The notes: a model not told the origin generated them from the sequence alone. Counted from the stretch's first letter, positions 31,963 to 40,665 are shown. The stretch: DNA of 64,000 bases from Acidobacteriota bacterium (GCA_016184455.1 JACPCS010000110.1:25951-89950); one strand, 5' to 3'. A program made the numbers and translations.

Positions 31963-33683
31963 GTTGACTGCTTCACGCCACCAATCAGCCACGCATCGCC
32001 GTTCTTCTGCAGCGCGAACGTCTCGCTCTGCGTGGCTGTGGTCGGCGGTCCGCCGGACTGGGGCGTGCAGGTGTGCGTGCTCCGGAGCGTCACCTGGGCC
32101 TGCGTCTCGCTGCCGGGCGCCAGCTGCACCTGCATCCCGTCGAAGGTCACCTCGTACACGAGGCAGGCCTTGAACGTGCGCTGCATCGTCTGGCGGAGGT
32201 CCGCGGGCAGCGTCGGGAAGGCCGCGGCGACTGCCGGCAGATCCCGGTTGCGATACGCGATCCGATAGCGCTCCATCGCCGCCTCGATGGCGGGCCGTTC
32301 GCGTTCGAGCGGGCTCGGCGGGGGACTGCTGAGCCACGGCATGGCAGCAAGCGCGGCGCCGACCAGCACGACGGCCGCGCCACCCAACACGACCCAGCGA
32401 CGTCCGGACGCGCGCGGAGCCACCTCGGCGCGCGTCGTTGCCGCAGCCTCCGCGGGACGGCTCGGGGGCGTCTTCGTCGGCGTCGTGCTCGTGCGCGCCT
32501 CGACGGTCGTCTTGACCGGCGTCGCGGACCCATCGGGCTTCTTTTTGACACTCCACGTCGGCGAGGCCGGCACCCCCGCGGCCGTATTGGGAGCCGTGCC
32601 GCTCGCGATGCCCGTCCGCGCGCCGTATGCCGCCGTCGACGGCGGAGCCGGTGCGCGCGTGACCGCGGGGGGCGGCGGCGTGGCGAATGCCGCCGGTGGC
32701 GGTGGCGTCGCGAACGCCGCCGGCGGCGGCGGTGCAGGCGCGGGCGGCGGCATGAACTGCGATGGCGGCGTCAGCGGTCCCACGGGCGCGCCCCTTGGCG
32801 ACCCGGCGCCGCGTGGCAGCACAACGGTCCGGTCGTCCTCACCTGGCCGCGCCGCGATCGGCGGCGGCGGCGCCTGCAGTACGGCGACGATCGCACTCCG
32901 CATCTCGGCGAGATCCGGGAACCGGTGTTCCGGTGCCTTCTGCAGCGCGCGCATGATGATCTCTTCAACCGCCCACGGCACGTCCGGCGCCGCCTCGTGC
33001 AGCGGCGGCGGATCCTGGTATGGCAGGCGCTGCAGCAAGCCGTCGTTGAGATTGCCCTTGAAGGCCTGCTGGTACGTGATGAGCTCGTACGCGAGGCTGC
33101 CGACCGAGAAGATGTCGCTCCGGTGATCGACGGAACGGCCGAGCATCTGCTCGGGCGACATGTAGTTGAGCGATCCCATGAGCGCGCCGTCCTGGGTCAT
33201 GGCCGAACCCTCGATGCGCGCGATGCCGAAATCGAGAATACGGACGACCCCGTCGCGGTCGACCATCACATTGGCGGGCTTGATGTCGCGATGGACGATC
33301 CCGGCGCGGTGCGCGACGTAGAGGCCCGCGCAGATCTGCTCCAGGTACGACAGCTTCTGCGAGAGCGACAGGCTCCGCTTCTTCTTGATGATGTCGGAGA
33401 GCGACTCGCCATCGACGAACTCCATCACCATGTACGGCTGGTGCTCGTGCTGGCCGCTCGCATAGATGGTGATGATGTTGGGATGCCGGAGCGCCGCGGC
33501 GGCGCGCGCCTCGCGGAAGAACCGATCGAGGACTTCCTGATCGTGGATTTCCTCGCGAATCACCTTGATGGCGACCTGCCGATCGAGCTCCGGGTCGCGG
33601 CCGAGGTAGACCGCGCCCATGCCGCCGGAGCCGAGCTGGCGGAGCACTTCGAACTGGCCGATCTTGGTGGGAACGGTGGCCAC
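31953..33683 (-). CDS. Transmembrane Ser/Thr protein kinase (PknB type)
   Basis: 576 residues from GTG 33683, preceded by GAGGAG in the end of the PP2C gene; the open frame further upstream is not used. Kinase domain (about 8-275): glycine loop LGSGGMGAVYLG, VAIKV with Lys40, HRDIKPANV catalytic loop, LDFGIARIEG, and NYMSPEQM. A long Pro/Ala/Thr-rich linker leads to one transmembrane helix (WVVLGGAAVVLVGAALAAMPWL) and an extracytoplasmic C-terminal domain that resembles an SnoaL/NTF2-type fold (AMERYRIAYRNRDLPAVAAA). Probably regulated by the adjacent PP2C phosphatase. Confidence 0.92.
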   Translation of the reverse strand: MATVPTKIGQFEVLRQLGSGGMGAVYLGRDPELDRQVAIKVIREEIHDQEVLDRFFREARAAAALRHPNIITIYASGQHEHQPYMVMEFVDGESLSDIIKKKRSLSLSQKLSYLEQICAGLYVAHRAGIVHRDIKPANVMVDRDGVVRILDFGIARIEGSAMTQDGALMGSLNYMSPEQMLGRSVDHRSDIFSVGSLAYELITYQQAFKGNLNDGLLQRLPYQDPPPLHEAAPDVPWAVEEIIMRALQKAPEHRFPDLAEMRSAIVAVLQAPPPPIAARPGEDDRTVVLPRGAGSPRGAPVGPLTPPSQFMPPPAPAPPPPAAFATPPPPAAFATPPPPAVTRAPAPPSTAAYGARTGIASGTAPNTAAGVPASPTWSVKKKPDGSATPVKTTVEARTSTTPTKTPPSRPAEAAATTRAEVAPRASGRRWVVLGGAAVVLVGAALAAMPWLSSPPPSPLERERPAIEAAMERYRIAYRNRDLPAVAAAFPTLPADLRQTMQRTFKACLVYEVTFDGMQVQLAPGSETQAQVTLRSTHTCTPQSGGPPTTATQSETFALQKNGDAWLIGGVKQSTNR

Positions 33684-33690
33684 GATCTCC

Positions 33691-34467
33691 TCAGAGCGCC
33701 TCGACGACGATCGTCGTCGCGTTGTCGGGCCCGCCACGCGCGTTGGCCGCATCGATCGTGGCGCGGCATGCCTCGTCCGTCGTGCGTCCATCCGCGCTGA
33801 CGATCGCGACGATCTCGGCGTCGGAGAGGACCGCGTGGATGCCGTCGGAGCAGAGAATCAGCCGATCGCCGCGCTGGATCTTCAGCTCGAAGATATCGAC
33901 CGGCATGCCGGCCTGGCCCGATACCGCCCGCGTCACCACGTGGCGGAGCGGATGCGTGCGCGCGGTCTCGGAATCGATGAGACCGAGCGCCAGCTGCTCG
34001 GCCACGATCGAATGGTCCCGGGTGATCTGCGAAAGGTGTCCGTCGCGCAGCAGGTAGGCGCGGCAGTCGCCGACGTTCGAGACGGCGAGCTCACCGTGGC
34101 CGAAGAGCGCGGCCGCCAGCGTGGCACCGCTGCCGTCGAGGGCGGCGTTCGCCTTGGCGCGCGTGGCGAGCGTCAGATTGGCGCTTCGGATGGCGATCTG
34201 CAGCCGGTTGGCGAGAACCGACAGGCGCGGGTCGAGCCCGCCCGGCCAGGTCTTGTCGGAGTCGCCGGCCGTTTCGCGGATAAAGGCCGTCACCGCTTCG
34301 GCGATGGTTTCCGACGCGAGCTCCCCGCCGGCGTGGCCGCCCATTCCGTCCACGACCGCAAAAAGGCCGAGCTCGGAATCGGCGATATACCGATCCTCGT
34401 TTCTGGGCCGGACCAGCCCGGGGTCGGTCGCCGCCCCAAACCGCAATTGCACCCCGGGAGAATACAC
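33691..34467 (-). CDS. PP2C-type Ser/Thr protein phosphatase
   Basis: 258 residues from GTG 34467, which has AAGGAGG upstream. Metal-binding motifs of PP2C: GLVRPRNEDRYI, FAVVDGMGGHAGGE, AVSNVGDCRAYLLRDG, ILCSDGIHAVLSD and ARGGPDNATTIVV. Cytoplasmic, Mn/Mg-dependent. It lies directly before the Ser/Thr kinase gene (7-base gap), so the two form a kinase/phosphatase pair at the end of the hsp20-to-nadK operon. Confidence 0.93.
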   Translation of the reverse strand: MYSPGVQLRFGAATDPGLVRPRNEDRYIADSELGLFAVVDGMGGHAGGELASETIAEAVTAFIRETAGDSDKTWPGGLDPRLSVLANRLQIAIRSANLTLATRAKANAALDGSGATLAAALFGHGELAVSNVGDCRAYLLRDGHLSQITRDHSIVAEQLALGLIDSETARTHPLRHVVTRAVSGQAGMPVDIFELKIQRGDRLILCSDGIHAVLSDAEIVAIVSADGRTTDEACRATIDAANARGGPDNATTIVVEAL

Positions 34468-34514
34468 TCTCCCCTCCTTTTCGGATCGGTTCGGCGGGGT
34501 CGTTAGCGGCTGGT

Positions 34515-35393
34515 TTACCGTTCCCCCCATTTCAGCTTCTCCCGCAGGACCTCGAAGTAACTGCGCGCCGGCGTCACGAGCCGCAGCATCCGATCCCACT
34601 TCCGGACGCGGACGATGTCCCCCTGCGCGACCGGATAGCCCGATTGCCCGTCGTAGGTGACGAACACGTCGGCGGTGGCGCCGCCCGCCTCCATCCGCAC
34701 CTCGATTTCAGCGTTGCCGGGGATGACGACCGGGCGGTTGGTGAGCGTGTGCGGCGCGATGGGCGTCAGCACCAGCGCGTCGACCGTCGGATGGACGATC
34801 GGGCCGCCGGCCGCCAGGTTGTAGGCGGTCGATCCGGTGGCGCTCGCGATGATGAGGCCGTCGGCCTTGACCCGCGTGACGAACCCGCCGTTGACCCAGA
34901 CGGAGAGCTCGATCATGCGCGACAGCGCGCTCTTGGTGAACACCACGTCGTTGAGCACCACGCGCTCATCGACTTCACCGTCGGCGTGATGGGCTGTCGC
35001 CGCGAGCATCGCGCGCTCGTCGAAGGTGGCCGTACCGGCCAGCACGCGCTCGAGCGCCGGGGTCAGCTCGTCGATCCGGATCTCGGTGAGGAACCCGAGG
35101 CTGCCGAAGTTGACGCCGAGGATCGGGACGTCACGTCCGGATTGCGCGATGCGGGCGGCCATGGCGAGCAGCGTGCCGTCGCCGCCGAGTACGACGATGA
35201 GGTCGACGTCGCACGGCATCGCTTCGCGCGTGACGGTGCGCGCGCGCGCGGCCGCACCCACGAGCGCGGCCGTTTCCTGGGAGTAGATCGGCTCGATGCC
35301 GCGCAGGACGAGCCAGGCGCCGAGCTCCACCAGGTGCTCGGAGGCGGCCACCAGATTGTGTTTGGCCACGAGGCCCACGCGTCGCACAGTCAT
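34515..35393 (-). CDS. nadK: NAD kinase
   Basis: 292 residues, makes NADP from NAD and ATP (or polyphosphate). VLGGDGTLLAMAARI is the GGDG motif; VNFGSLGFLTEI, VLNDVVFTKSALSRMIEL and ADGLIIASATGSTAYNLAAGGPI are the other conserved segments. The N-terminal VGLVAKHN fits. It overlaps the tlyA end by four bases in the common tlyA-nadK order. Confidence 0.95.
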   Translation of the reverse strand: MTVRRVGLVAKHNLVAASEHLVELGAWLVLRGIEPIYSQETAALVGAAARARTVTREAMPCDVDLIVVLGGDGTLLAMAARIAQSGRDVPILGVNFGSLGFLTEIRIDELTPALERVLAGTATFDERAMLAATAHHADGEVDERVVLNDVVFTKSALSRMIELSVWVNGGFVTRVKADGLIIASATGSTAYNLAAGGPIVHPTVDALVLTPIAPHTLTNRPVVIPGNAEIEVRMEAGGATADVFVTYDGQSGYPVAQGDIVRVRKWDRMLRLVTPARSYFEVLREKLKWGER

Positions 35394-36139
35394 CGATGCA
35401 AGGTCACCTCACGGCCCCGGAGGTACAGCAGGAATTCGACGTTTCCCTTCTGACCGGTAATAGGTGAGGGCGTGACGGCTGCCGGCGTTAATCCTACCGC
35501 AGCCGCTGCGGCGCGGATCTCGTCGACGACGCGTGTGCGGACGGCTTCGTCGCGGATCACACCGTTGCGCACTTCGGCGCGCCCCGCCTCGAACTGCGGT
35601 TTGACCAGCGCGATGACGTCGGCGCCCGGACGGAGGAGGGGAGGCACGACCGGCAAGATCTGCCGGAGCGAAATGAAGGAGACGTCGATGCAGACGATGT
35701 CGAACGGCCCCGGCAGGTCCGCCGGCGAGAGGTATCGCGCGTTGACGCCTTCGACGACCGTCACGCGAGGGTCGCCGCGCAGCCGCCAGTCGAGCTGTCC
35801 GTGGCCGACGTCGAGGGCCACGACGCGCGCGGCGCCTCGCCGGAGCAGGACGTCGGTAAAGCCGCCGGTGGAGGCGCCGATGTCGAGTGCCTCGCGTCCC
35901 GCGACCGCGACGCCGAACGTGTCGAGCGCGTGCGCGAGCTTGAGGCCGCCGCGGCTCACGTACGGGTGATCCGGCGCGAGCAGCGCCACCTCGGCGTCGG
36001 GTGGCACCTGCGTGCCCGCCTTGCTGACCACGCGGCCATCGACCTCGACCTGCGCCGCGAGGATGAGCGCGCGCGCCCGCTCGCGCGAGGGGGCCAGTCC
36101 GCGGTCCACCAGAAGTTGATCCAGACGGATCTTGCTCAA
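35390..36139 (-). CDS. tlyA: TlyA family rRNA methyltransferase (S4 + FtsJ)
   Basis: 249 residues. S4 RNA-binding domain at 1-65 (IRLDQLLVDRGLAPSRERAR), then KLAHALDTFGVAVAGREALDIGASTGGFTDVLLRRGAARV (SAM site), DVGHGQLDW, VCIDVSFISLRQIL and ALVKPQFEAGRAEV, all family marks. TlyA methylates ribose of 16S C1409 and 23S C1920 in mycobacteria; a few relatives are reported as haemolysins. Overlaps ispA and nadK by four bases each. Confidence 0.93.
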   Translation of the reverse strand: MSKIRLDQLLVDRGLAPSRERARALILAAQVEVDGRVVSKAGTQVPPDAEVALLAPDHPYVSRGGLKLAHALDTFGVAVAGREALDIGASTGGFTDVLLRRGAARVVALDVGHGQLDWRLRGDPRVTVVEGVNARYLSPADLPGPFDIVCIDVSFISLRQILPVVPPLLRPGADVIALVKPQFEAGRAEVRNGVIRDEAVRTRVVDEIRAAAAAVGLTPAAVTPSPITGQKGNVEFLLYLRGREVTLHR

Positions 36140-37047
36140 TGCGATCGGTTGACGATCCAGCGGCCGATCTCGGAGAGCCGGCTGTGGCCGATGCCCGCCT
36201 CGGCGAGCAGCGCGTCAGCGCGATCGATGCAGGCCGCGGCCATGCGGCGCGCCTCGTCGATGCCGTAGAGCGCCGCGTAGGTTGGCTTGCCCGCCGTCGC
36301 GTCCTTGCCGGGGGTCTTGCCGAGCGTCGCCGCCGCGCCCTCGACGTCGAGCACGTCGTCGACAATCTGGAAGGCAAGGCCGAGTTCGGCCGCGGCGGCA
36401 TCCACGCGCGCGATCACGGTGTCGTCGGCGCCGCCCATGATGGCGCCGGCGGATGCCGCGGCGCGGATGAGCGCGCCCGTCTTCTTGGCGTGCATGGCGC
36501 GGAGCGCGTCCGCCTCGAACGCGGGCGTACCGGCGTGTTCGGGCTCGCTTGCGGCGAGGTCGAGGGCCTGGCCCCCGACCATGCCCGCCGCGCCGGCCGC
36601 GCCGGCGACCACGCCGATCACCCGCACCTTCCGCGCGACGATCGCGGGATCGGTCGTGACCGGCTCGCGTGCGAGCAGAGCGAAGGCCTCGGTGAGCAGG
36701 GCGTCACCGGCAAGAATGGCCATCCCCTCGCCCGCCACGACGTGGAGCGTCGGCCGGCCGCGCCGCATCGTGTCGTTGTCCATCGCGGGCAGGTCGTCGT
36801 GAATGAGCGAATACGTGTGGATGAATTCGAGCGCGCACGCGGCCGGCATGGCCTGCGCGGGATCGCCGCCGACCGCCTCCGCGCTGGCCAGGCACAACAC
36901 GGGACGAAGGCGCTTGCCGCCGGCGGTGAGGCTGTAGAGCATCGCGCGGGCGACCGATGCGGGGCACGCCGGCGGCGACGGCAGCGCGGCCGCGAGCGCC
37001 GCCTCGATCTCGGCGCGGCGCGCCTCGAGGTACTGGTGGAAATCCAC
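36136..37047 (-). CDS. ispA: Short-chain polyprenyl diphosphate synthase (farnesyl/geranylgeranyl type)
   Basis: 303 residues, extends isoprenyl diphosphates with IPP. First Asp-rich motif IHDDLPAMDNDTMRRG, second FQIVDDVLDVEG, GGKRLRPVL and KKTGALIRAA. GTG 37047 is the only plausible start: it lies two bases after the xseB stop with AGGA directly before it, and upstream codons contain no other start before noncoding overlap. dxs, often found between ispA and tlyA, is absent from the operon. Product chain length cannot be fixed from sequence. Confidence 0.9.
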   Translation of the reverse strand: MDFHQYLEARRAEIEAALAAALPSPPACPASVARAMLYSLTAGGKRLRPVLCLASAEAVGGDPAQAMPAACALEFIHTYSLIHDDLPAMDNDTMRRGRPTLHVVAGEGMAILAGDALLTEAFALLAREPVTTDPAIVARKVRVIGVVAGAAGAAGMVGGQALDLAASEPEHAGTPAFEADALRAMHAKKTGALIRAAASAGAIMGGADDTVIARVDAAAAELGLAFQIVDDVLDVEGAAATLGKTPGKDATAGKPTYAALYGIDEARRMAAACIDRADALLAEAGIGHSRLSEIGRWIVNRSH

Positions 37048-37049
37048 TC

Positions 37050-37292
37050 CTAACGTGATGTGTCGTCCTCGCCGAGTCCCGCCGGCGCCGCCTTGAGCTC
37101 GCCACGCTCGTTCAGGATCTCGATGCGGTGTTCGGCCTCTTCGAGGCGCGCATGGCAGAAGCGCGAAAGCTGCACGCCGCGCTCGTAGAGCTGGAGCGAG
37201 GTCTCGAGGGGGAGGTCGCCCTCCTCGAGCTTCTTCACGATCGATTCGAGCTCGGCGATCGCCGTCTCGAAGTCCTTGATGGTTGTATCCAT
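37050..37292 (-). CDS. xseB: Exodeoxyribonuclease VII small subunit
   Basis: 80 residues: [38 protein letters not shown] and [15 protein letters not shown], the three-helix XseB pattern. Binds XseA to form exonuclease VII, which degrades single-stranded DNA. Separated from xseA by 54 bases that hold a REP-like palindrome. Confidence 0.95.
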   Translation of the reverse strand: MDTTIKDFETAIAELESIVKKLEEGDLPLETSLQLYERGVQLSRFCHARLEEAEHRIEILNERGELKAAPAGLGEDDTSR

Positions 37293-37302
37293 AGACTCTC
37301 GC

Positions 37303-37395
37303 GCCGGGTCTGCGGCGCATGGGTCACGCGCGCCGCGAGACCCGGCCTACGTACGCAGGGCGGGTCCGCTCGTCGAAGAAGACGGCGGACCCGCC
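37303..37395. repeat. REP-like palindrome pair between xseA and xseB
   Basis: Hairpin A: GCCGGGTCTGCGGCGC (37303-37318) with its complement at 37330-37346, one bulge. Hairpin B: GGCGGGTCCGC (37359-37369) with GCGGACCCGCC (37385-37395), perfect. They are joined by CTACGTACG, nearly as in the pair at 2785-2890. Hairpin B lies in the last codons of xseA. Confidence 0.72.
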
Positions 37396-38798
37396 GAGTC
37401 TCGTACCTCGCAATCCAGTTCCCCGCGCGCGAGCGTGACACGCACGCGATCGCCGCGTGCGACCGCCGCGGCGTCGCGGACGATGGCCGTGCGGTCGCCG
37501 GTCCAGCAGACGGCATAGCCGCGGCCGAGCACGGCCAGCGGGCTCAGGGCCTCGAGCTCGGCCGCGGCGGCGCGGAGGCGTCCGTCCGCACGATGGCGCA
37601 CACGCGCGCTCGCGGCCGCGATTCGTCCCTCCGCGGCGACCAGGCGCGTGCGGCCCCGTCCGAGCTGCCGGCGCAGATCGTACGTCTCCAGCGCCAGACG
37701 GAGCCCGCGATACGTCCGCTCGCGCGCCGCGACATGCGCCCGGATCGCACGATGGAGCGTGTGGCCGAGCTCCGCCACGTGCCGGCCGCGAAGCGCCAGC
37801 CGCGCCGGCAGGCCCGCGTACCCGGGACGCGCCTCGAGCGCGCGCACCCGCGCGTCGAGCCGGTGCAGCCGCGCGCCCATCGTGGCGCTCACGCGGTCGG
37901 CCAGCCGGTCGAGGCGCGCGCAGAAATCGTCCTTCCGTGCGACGACGATCTCGGCGGCCGCCGAAGGCGTCGGGGCGCGCACGTCGGCGACGAAGTCGGC
38001 GATCGTGACGTCGGTGTCGTGCCCCACGGCGGCGATCGTCGGCACCGGGCAGCCGCCAATCGCGCGCGCGACGACTTCCTCGTTGAACGCCCAGAGGTCC
38101 TCGATCGATCCGCCGCCGCGGCCGACGATGACGACGTCGACGCCGGCGACCTTGGCGACGGCGCGCATGGCGCGGGCGATGTCGAGCGCCGCGCCCTCCC
38201 CCTGCACGCGCGTCGGGCGGATTACCAGGTGCGCGTTCGGATAGCGGCGGCGCAGTACCTTGACGATGTCGCGCACCGCCGCACCGTCGAGCGAGGTGAC
38301 AATGCCGATCTTCCGCGGCAGCGCCGGCAGGGGACGCTTGCGGCGCGGGTCGAACAGCCCGTCGGCCGCGAGCCGCTCCTTGAGCTGATCGAAGGCGAGC
38401 TGCCGTGCCCCGAGCCCCTCGGGTTCGAGGTGCTCGCAGACGATCTGATATTCCCCTTTCGGGTCGTACACGCTGACGCGGCCGCGCGCCACGACGCGCA
38501 GCCCGTCCTTCGGCGTGAAGCGGAGCGCGCGCAGCGCGGACCGGAACATCACGCCCCGGATCTGCGCGCCGGCGTCCTTCAGCGTGAAATACATGTGACC
38601 GGTGTTCCAGACGCGGCTGTTCGACAGCTCGCCCTCGACCCACACGTCCGCGAACCGCTCCTCGAGGAGCACGCGGAGGCGCGCGGTGAGCTCCGACACG
38701 GTCAGGATGCGCCGCGGCTCCGGCGTCTCGGCCGCCGCATCGGCAGCCGGCGGCTCGGGCTCGGGTTCCTCGAAGGGAAGGTCGAAGAGCGAGCTCAT
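37347..38798 (-). CDS. xseA: Exodeoxyribonuclease VII large subunit
   Basis: 483 residues from ATG 38798, which overlaps the ymdB stop by four bases. OB domain (ILTVSELTARLRVLLEERFADVWVEGE would be its core; residues about 28-120), then GIVTSLDGAAVRDIVKVLRRR, VIVGRGGGSIEDLWAFNEE, AIGGCPVPTIAAVGHDTDVT and TPSAAAEIVV, which are the catalytic domain signatures, and a long helical C-terminal part. The last about 15 residues (SAGPPSSSTSGPALRT) are encoded by the REP-like element and are probably not functional. Confidence 0.95.
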   Translation of the reverse strand: MSSLFDLPFEEPEPEPPAADAAAETPEPRRILTVSELTARLRVLLEERFADVWVEGELSNSRVWNTGHMYFTLKDAGAQIRGVMFRSALRALRFTPKDGLRVVARGRVSVYDPKGEYQIVCEHLEPEGLGARQLAFDQLKERLAADGLFDPRRKRPLPALPRKIGIVTSLDGAAVRDIVKVLRRRYPNAHLVIRPTRVQGEGAALDIARAMRAVAKVAGVDVVIVGRGGGSIEDLWAFNEEVVARAIGGCPVPTIAAVGHDTDVTIADFVADVRAPTPSAAAEIVVARKDDFCARLDRLADRVSATMGARLHRLDARVRALEARPGYAGLPARLALRGRHVAELGHTLHRAIRAHVAARERTYRGLRLALETYDLRRQLGRGRTRLVAAEGRIAAASARVRHRADGRLRAAAAELEALSPLAVLGRGYAVCWTGDRTAIVRDAAAVARGDRVRVTLARGELDCEVRDSAGPPSSSTSGPALRT

Positions 38799-39631
38799 GT
38801 TGTCACGTGTAAAGCCGCACCTGTAGGTGCTCCTGACAACGCGAGGAGATCCGCCTCCGAATAGCTGACGCGCGTGATCTTCGCGGCACGGCCCGTCCTG
38901 TCGTCGGCCTCGACGAGCGCGCCGTTGAGCCGCACGTTGCCGGATGCCGGCTCGAACTTCACCGGCATGCCGGTCAGAAAACGGGCGAGCGACGGCTGGC
39001 GCTCCATCCCGATGATCGAGTCGTGCGGGCCGGTCATGCCGGCGTCGCTCAGATAGGCCGTGCCGTTCGGCAGGATTCGCTCGTCGGCCGTCTGCACGTG
39101 CGTGTGCGTGCCGATCACCGCCGTCACCTTGCCGTCCAGATGCCAACCCATCGCCGTCTTCTCGCTCGTGGCCTCGGCGTGGAAGTCGACGAGGATCACG
39201 CGGGTCCGGTGGCGTATCGCCTCGATTTCACGCAGCGCAATGGCGAACGGGTCGTCGATCTGCTGCATGAAGACGCGCCCCATCACGTTGATGATGCCCA
39301 CCGCGCGGCCGTCGCCGGTCTGTGCGACGTAGGAGCCGCGTCCCGGGACGCCGGCCGGGTAGTTCGCCGGGCGGAGCAGCCGCGGCTCGAGCGGCATGTA
39401 CTCGAGCACTTCCTTCTTGTCCCAGATGTGGTTGCCGGACGTCATGACGTCGACCCCGGCCTCGAGGAGCGTGTCGCCAATGTCTTTCGTGAGGCCGAAG
39501 CCGGCGGCGGCGTTTTCCACGTTGGCGATGACGAGGTCGACGCTGTGGTGCTGCACGAGGCCGCGCAACCCGCGACGCACCAGTTCGCGTCCGGGCCGTC
39601 CGACGATGTCGCCGATGAAGAGGATGTTCAT
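38795..39631 (-). CDS. ymdB: YmdB-family metallophosphoesterase
   Basis: 278 residues. MNILFIGDIVGRPGRELV, VIANVENAAAGFGLT, DVMTSGNHIWDKKEV, VDFHAEATSEKTAMGWHLDG, VIGTHTHVQTADERIL and TAYLSDAGMTGPHDSIIGM contain all metal ligands of the family. Bacillus and Deinococcus relatives hydrolyse 2',3'- or 3',5'-cyclic nucleotides and act on biofilm or sporulation control. In an operon between hsp20 and xseA, overlapping both by four bases. Confidence 0.93.
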   Translation of the reverse strand: MNILFIGDIVGRPGRELVRRGLRGLVQHHSVDLVIANVENAAAGFGLTKDIGDTLLEAGVDVMTSGNHIWDKKEVLEYMPLEPRLLRPANYPAGVPGRGSYVAQTGDGRAVGIINVMGRVFMQQIDDPFAIALREIEAIRHRTRVILVDFHAEATSEKTAMGWHLDGKVTAVIGTHTHVQTADERILPNGTAYLSDAGMTGPHDSIIGMERQPSLARFLTGMPVKFEPASGNVRLNGALVEADDRTGRAAKITRVSYSEADLLALSGAPTGAALHVTT

Positions 39632-40089
39632 GGCCGGGCCGCGGACGTGATCGGAATGCGGTGCGCGCGGCCGCGGCGATCGTCGATCTTCGGCAGCACG
39701 ATCGTGAGCTGGCCGTCGCGGAGCGTGGCGCGGCTGTTCTGCACGTCGAAGGCGCCTGCGACGCGGACCGCGCGGGCGAAGCGGCCGAAGGCGCGCTCTA
39801 CGAGATGGAACGTCTGCTCGCTCGCCGCCGGGGCGGGCGCCTTCTCGCCGACGATGAGGAGGACGCCGCTGCGGAACAGCACACGCAGCGCCCCCGGCGG
39901 CACGCCCGCCACATCGACCGCGACCTCAACCGAAGTGTCGGTTTCCAGCACGTCGAGTGCCGGGTGGCACTCGCCCGAGTAGGACCGCTGATTCCGGTCC
40001 AGCGTCCGCGAGAGATCGTCGAACAGCTCCCGAATGTCGTCGGCAAGGTCCGCCGCTTCGGCGGACGGAATGAGGGAGAACTGGACCAT
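39628..40089 (-). CDS. Hsp20/alpha-crystallin small heat-shock protein
   Basis: 153 residues from ATG 40089 (MVQFSLIPSAEAADLADD). The alpha-crystallin domain covers about 45-140: HPALDVLETDTSVEVAVDVAGVPP, VLLIVGEK, FHLVERAFGRFARAVRVAG and the closing strand RATLRDGQLTIVLPK. ATP-independent holdase. First gene of the long minus-strand operon and divergent from the chaperone remnants, so heat control may be shared. Confidence 0.88.
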   Translation of the reverse strand: MVQFSLIPSAEAADLADDIRELFDDLSRTLDRNQRSYSGECHPALDVLETDTSVEVAVDVAGVPPGALRVLFRSGVLLIVGEKAPAPAASEQTFHLVERAFGRFARAVRVAGAFDVQNSRATLRDGQLTIVLPKIDDRRGRAHRIPITSAARP

Positions 40090-40199
40090 CGACGCGCCCC
40101 CATGATCGCATACGCCCTGGATACCGCTGTGGCGTTCCGCCGTGAGGGCGGATGAGCCGTGGGCTGTGGCGCGACTCGCGGTCGTGGAATCACCCTTCA

Positions 40200-40222
40200 A
40201 TATGAGCTAGTGAGACTCATAT
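40200..40222. promoter_or_regulatory. Inverted repeat ATATGAG-N9-CTCATAT upstream of dnaK remnant
   Basis: Perfect 7-bp arms at 40200-40206 and 40216-40222 with a 9-base spacer, the spacing of CIRCE operators but a different sequence. It lies in an unusually AT-rich stretch (40195-40260) between divergent hsp20 and dnaK genes. A repressor site for heat-shock genes is likely but the regulator is not in the window. The remaining bases to 40282 show no gene. Confidence 0.45.
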
Positions 40223-40282
40223 CACATGCTTGATATGGACTAAGATAGATTCCTAGAGTCGAAATCAGGGAGCCACAGGGCT

Positions 40283-40636
40283 ATGAGCAAAGTCATTGGA
40301 ATCGACCTCGGCACGACCAACTCGGTCGTCGCTGTCATGGAAGGCGGCGAGCCCGTGGTCATCGGCGATGGTGCTCCAGAAGCTGAAGGCGGCCGCGGAG
40401 GATCACCTCGGCCAGAAAGTGACCGACGCGGTCATCACGGGTGCCCGCCTACTTCAACAACGCGCAGCGGCAGGCGACCGGGCGACGACCTGCAGGCGAT
40501 CCGGCAGGCGACCGACGCGCTGCAGACGGCCTCGCATCGCATGGCCGAGCAGCTCTACAACCAGCAGGCCTCAGGCCCAGGGCCTCAGGCCTCAGGCAAA
40601 GACGACGTGAAAGAAGGCGAAGTCGTCGACGCATGA
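40283..40636 (+). pseudogene. dnaK: dnaK remnant: both ends and one internal piece in three frames
   Basis: Complete DnaK is about 640 residues; here 354 bases remain. Piece 1 (40283-40363) is [20 protein letters not shown] onward, the ATP-binding N-terminus. Piece 2 (about 40367-40481) reads [18 protein letters not shown] then TDAVIT and, after one extra G in a GGG run at 40440, [13 protein letters not shown]; this is the region near residues 110-155. Piece 3 (about 40486-40636) reads [28 protein letters not shown] and ends EGEVVDA, the C-terminal lid end. Most of the ATPase and substrate domains are gone. Confidence 0.82.
40568..40606. repeat. Word repeat (GGCCTCAGG) in the dnaK C-terminal remnant
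   Basis: Near-palindromic tandem copies of GGCCTCAGG, arms around a CAGG centre. It encodes the Gly/Ala/Ser/Pro linker before the EGEVVDA end. Confidence 0.5.
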
Positions 40637-40642
40637 CGCACA

Positions 40643-40665
40643 CGTAGCGTCCGGCTTTAGCCGGA
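40643..40665. repeat. REP-like palindrome (ACGTAGCGTCCGGCTTTAGC type)
   Basis: TCCGGCT (40650-40656) and AGCCGGA (40659-40665) with a 2-base centre, preceded by ACGTAG. Same element as at 14814-14854. Lies between the dnaK remnant and hsp20. Confidence 0.6.

Noticed and set aside
37330..37395. Conserved C-terminal domain of XseA
   Set aside because: These codons coincide with REP-like palindromes, so their apparent sequence is repeat-derived.
39648..40155. Plus-strand open frame 39661-40155
   Set aside because: It is a shadow of the minus-strand hsp20 gene; no motif or ribosome binding site.
40195..40260. CIRCE operator
   Set aside because: The arms ATATGAG/CTCATAT do not match TTAGCACTC/GAGTGCTAA; only the spacer length agrees. 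Kept as an unnamed operator.
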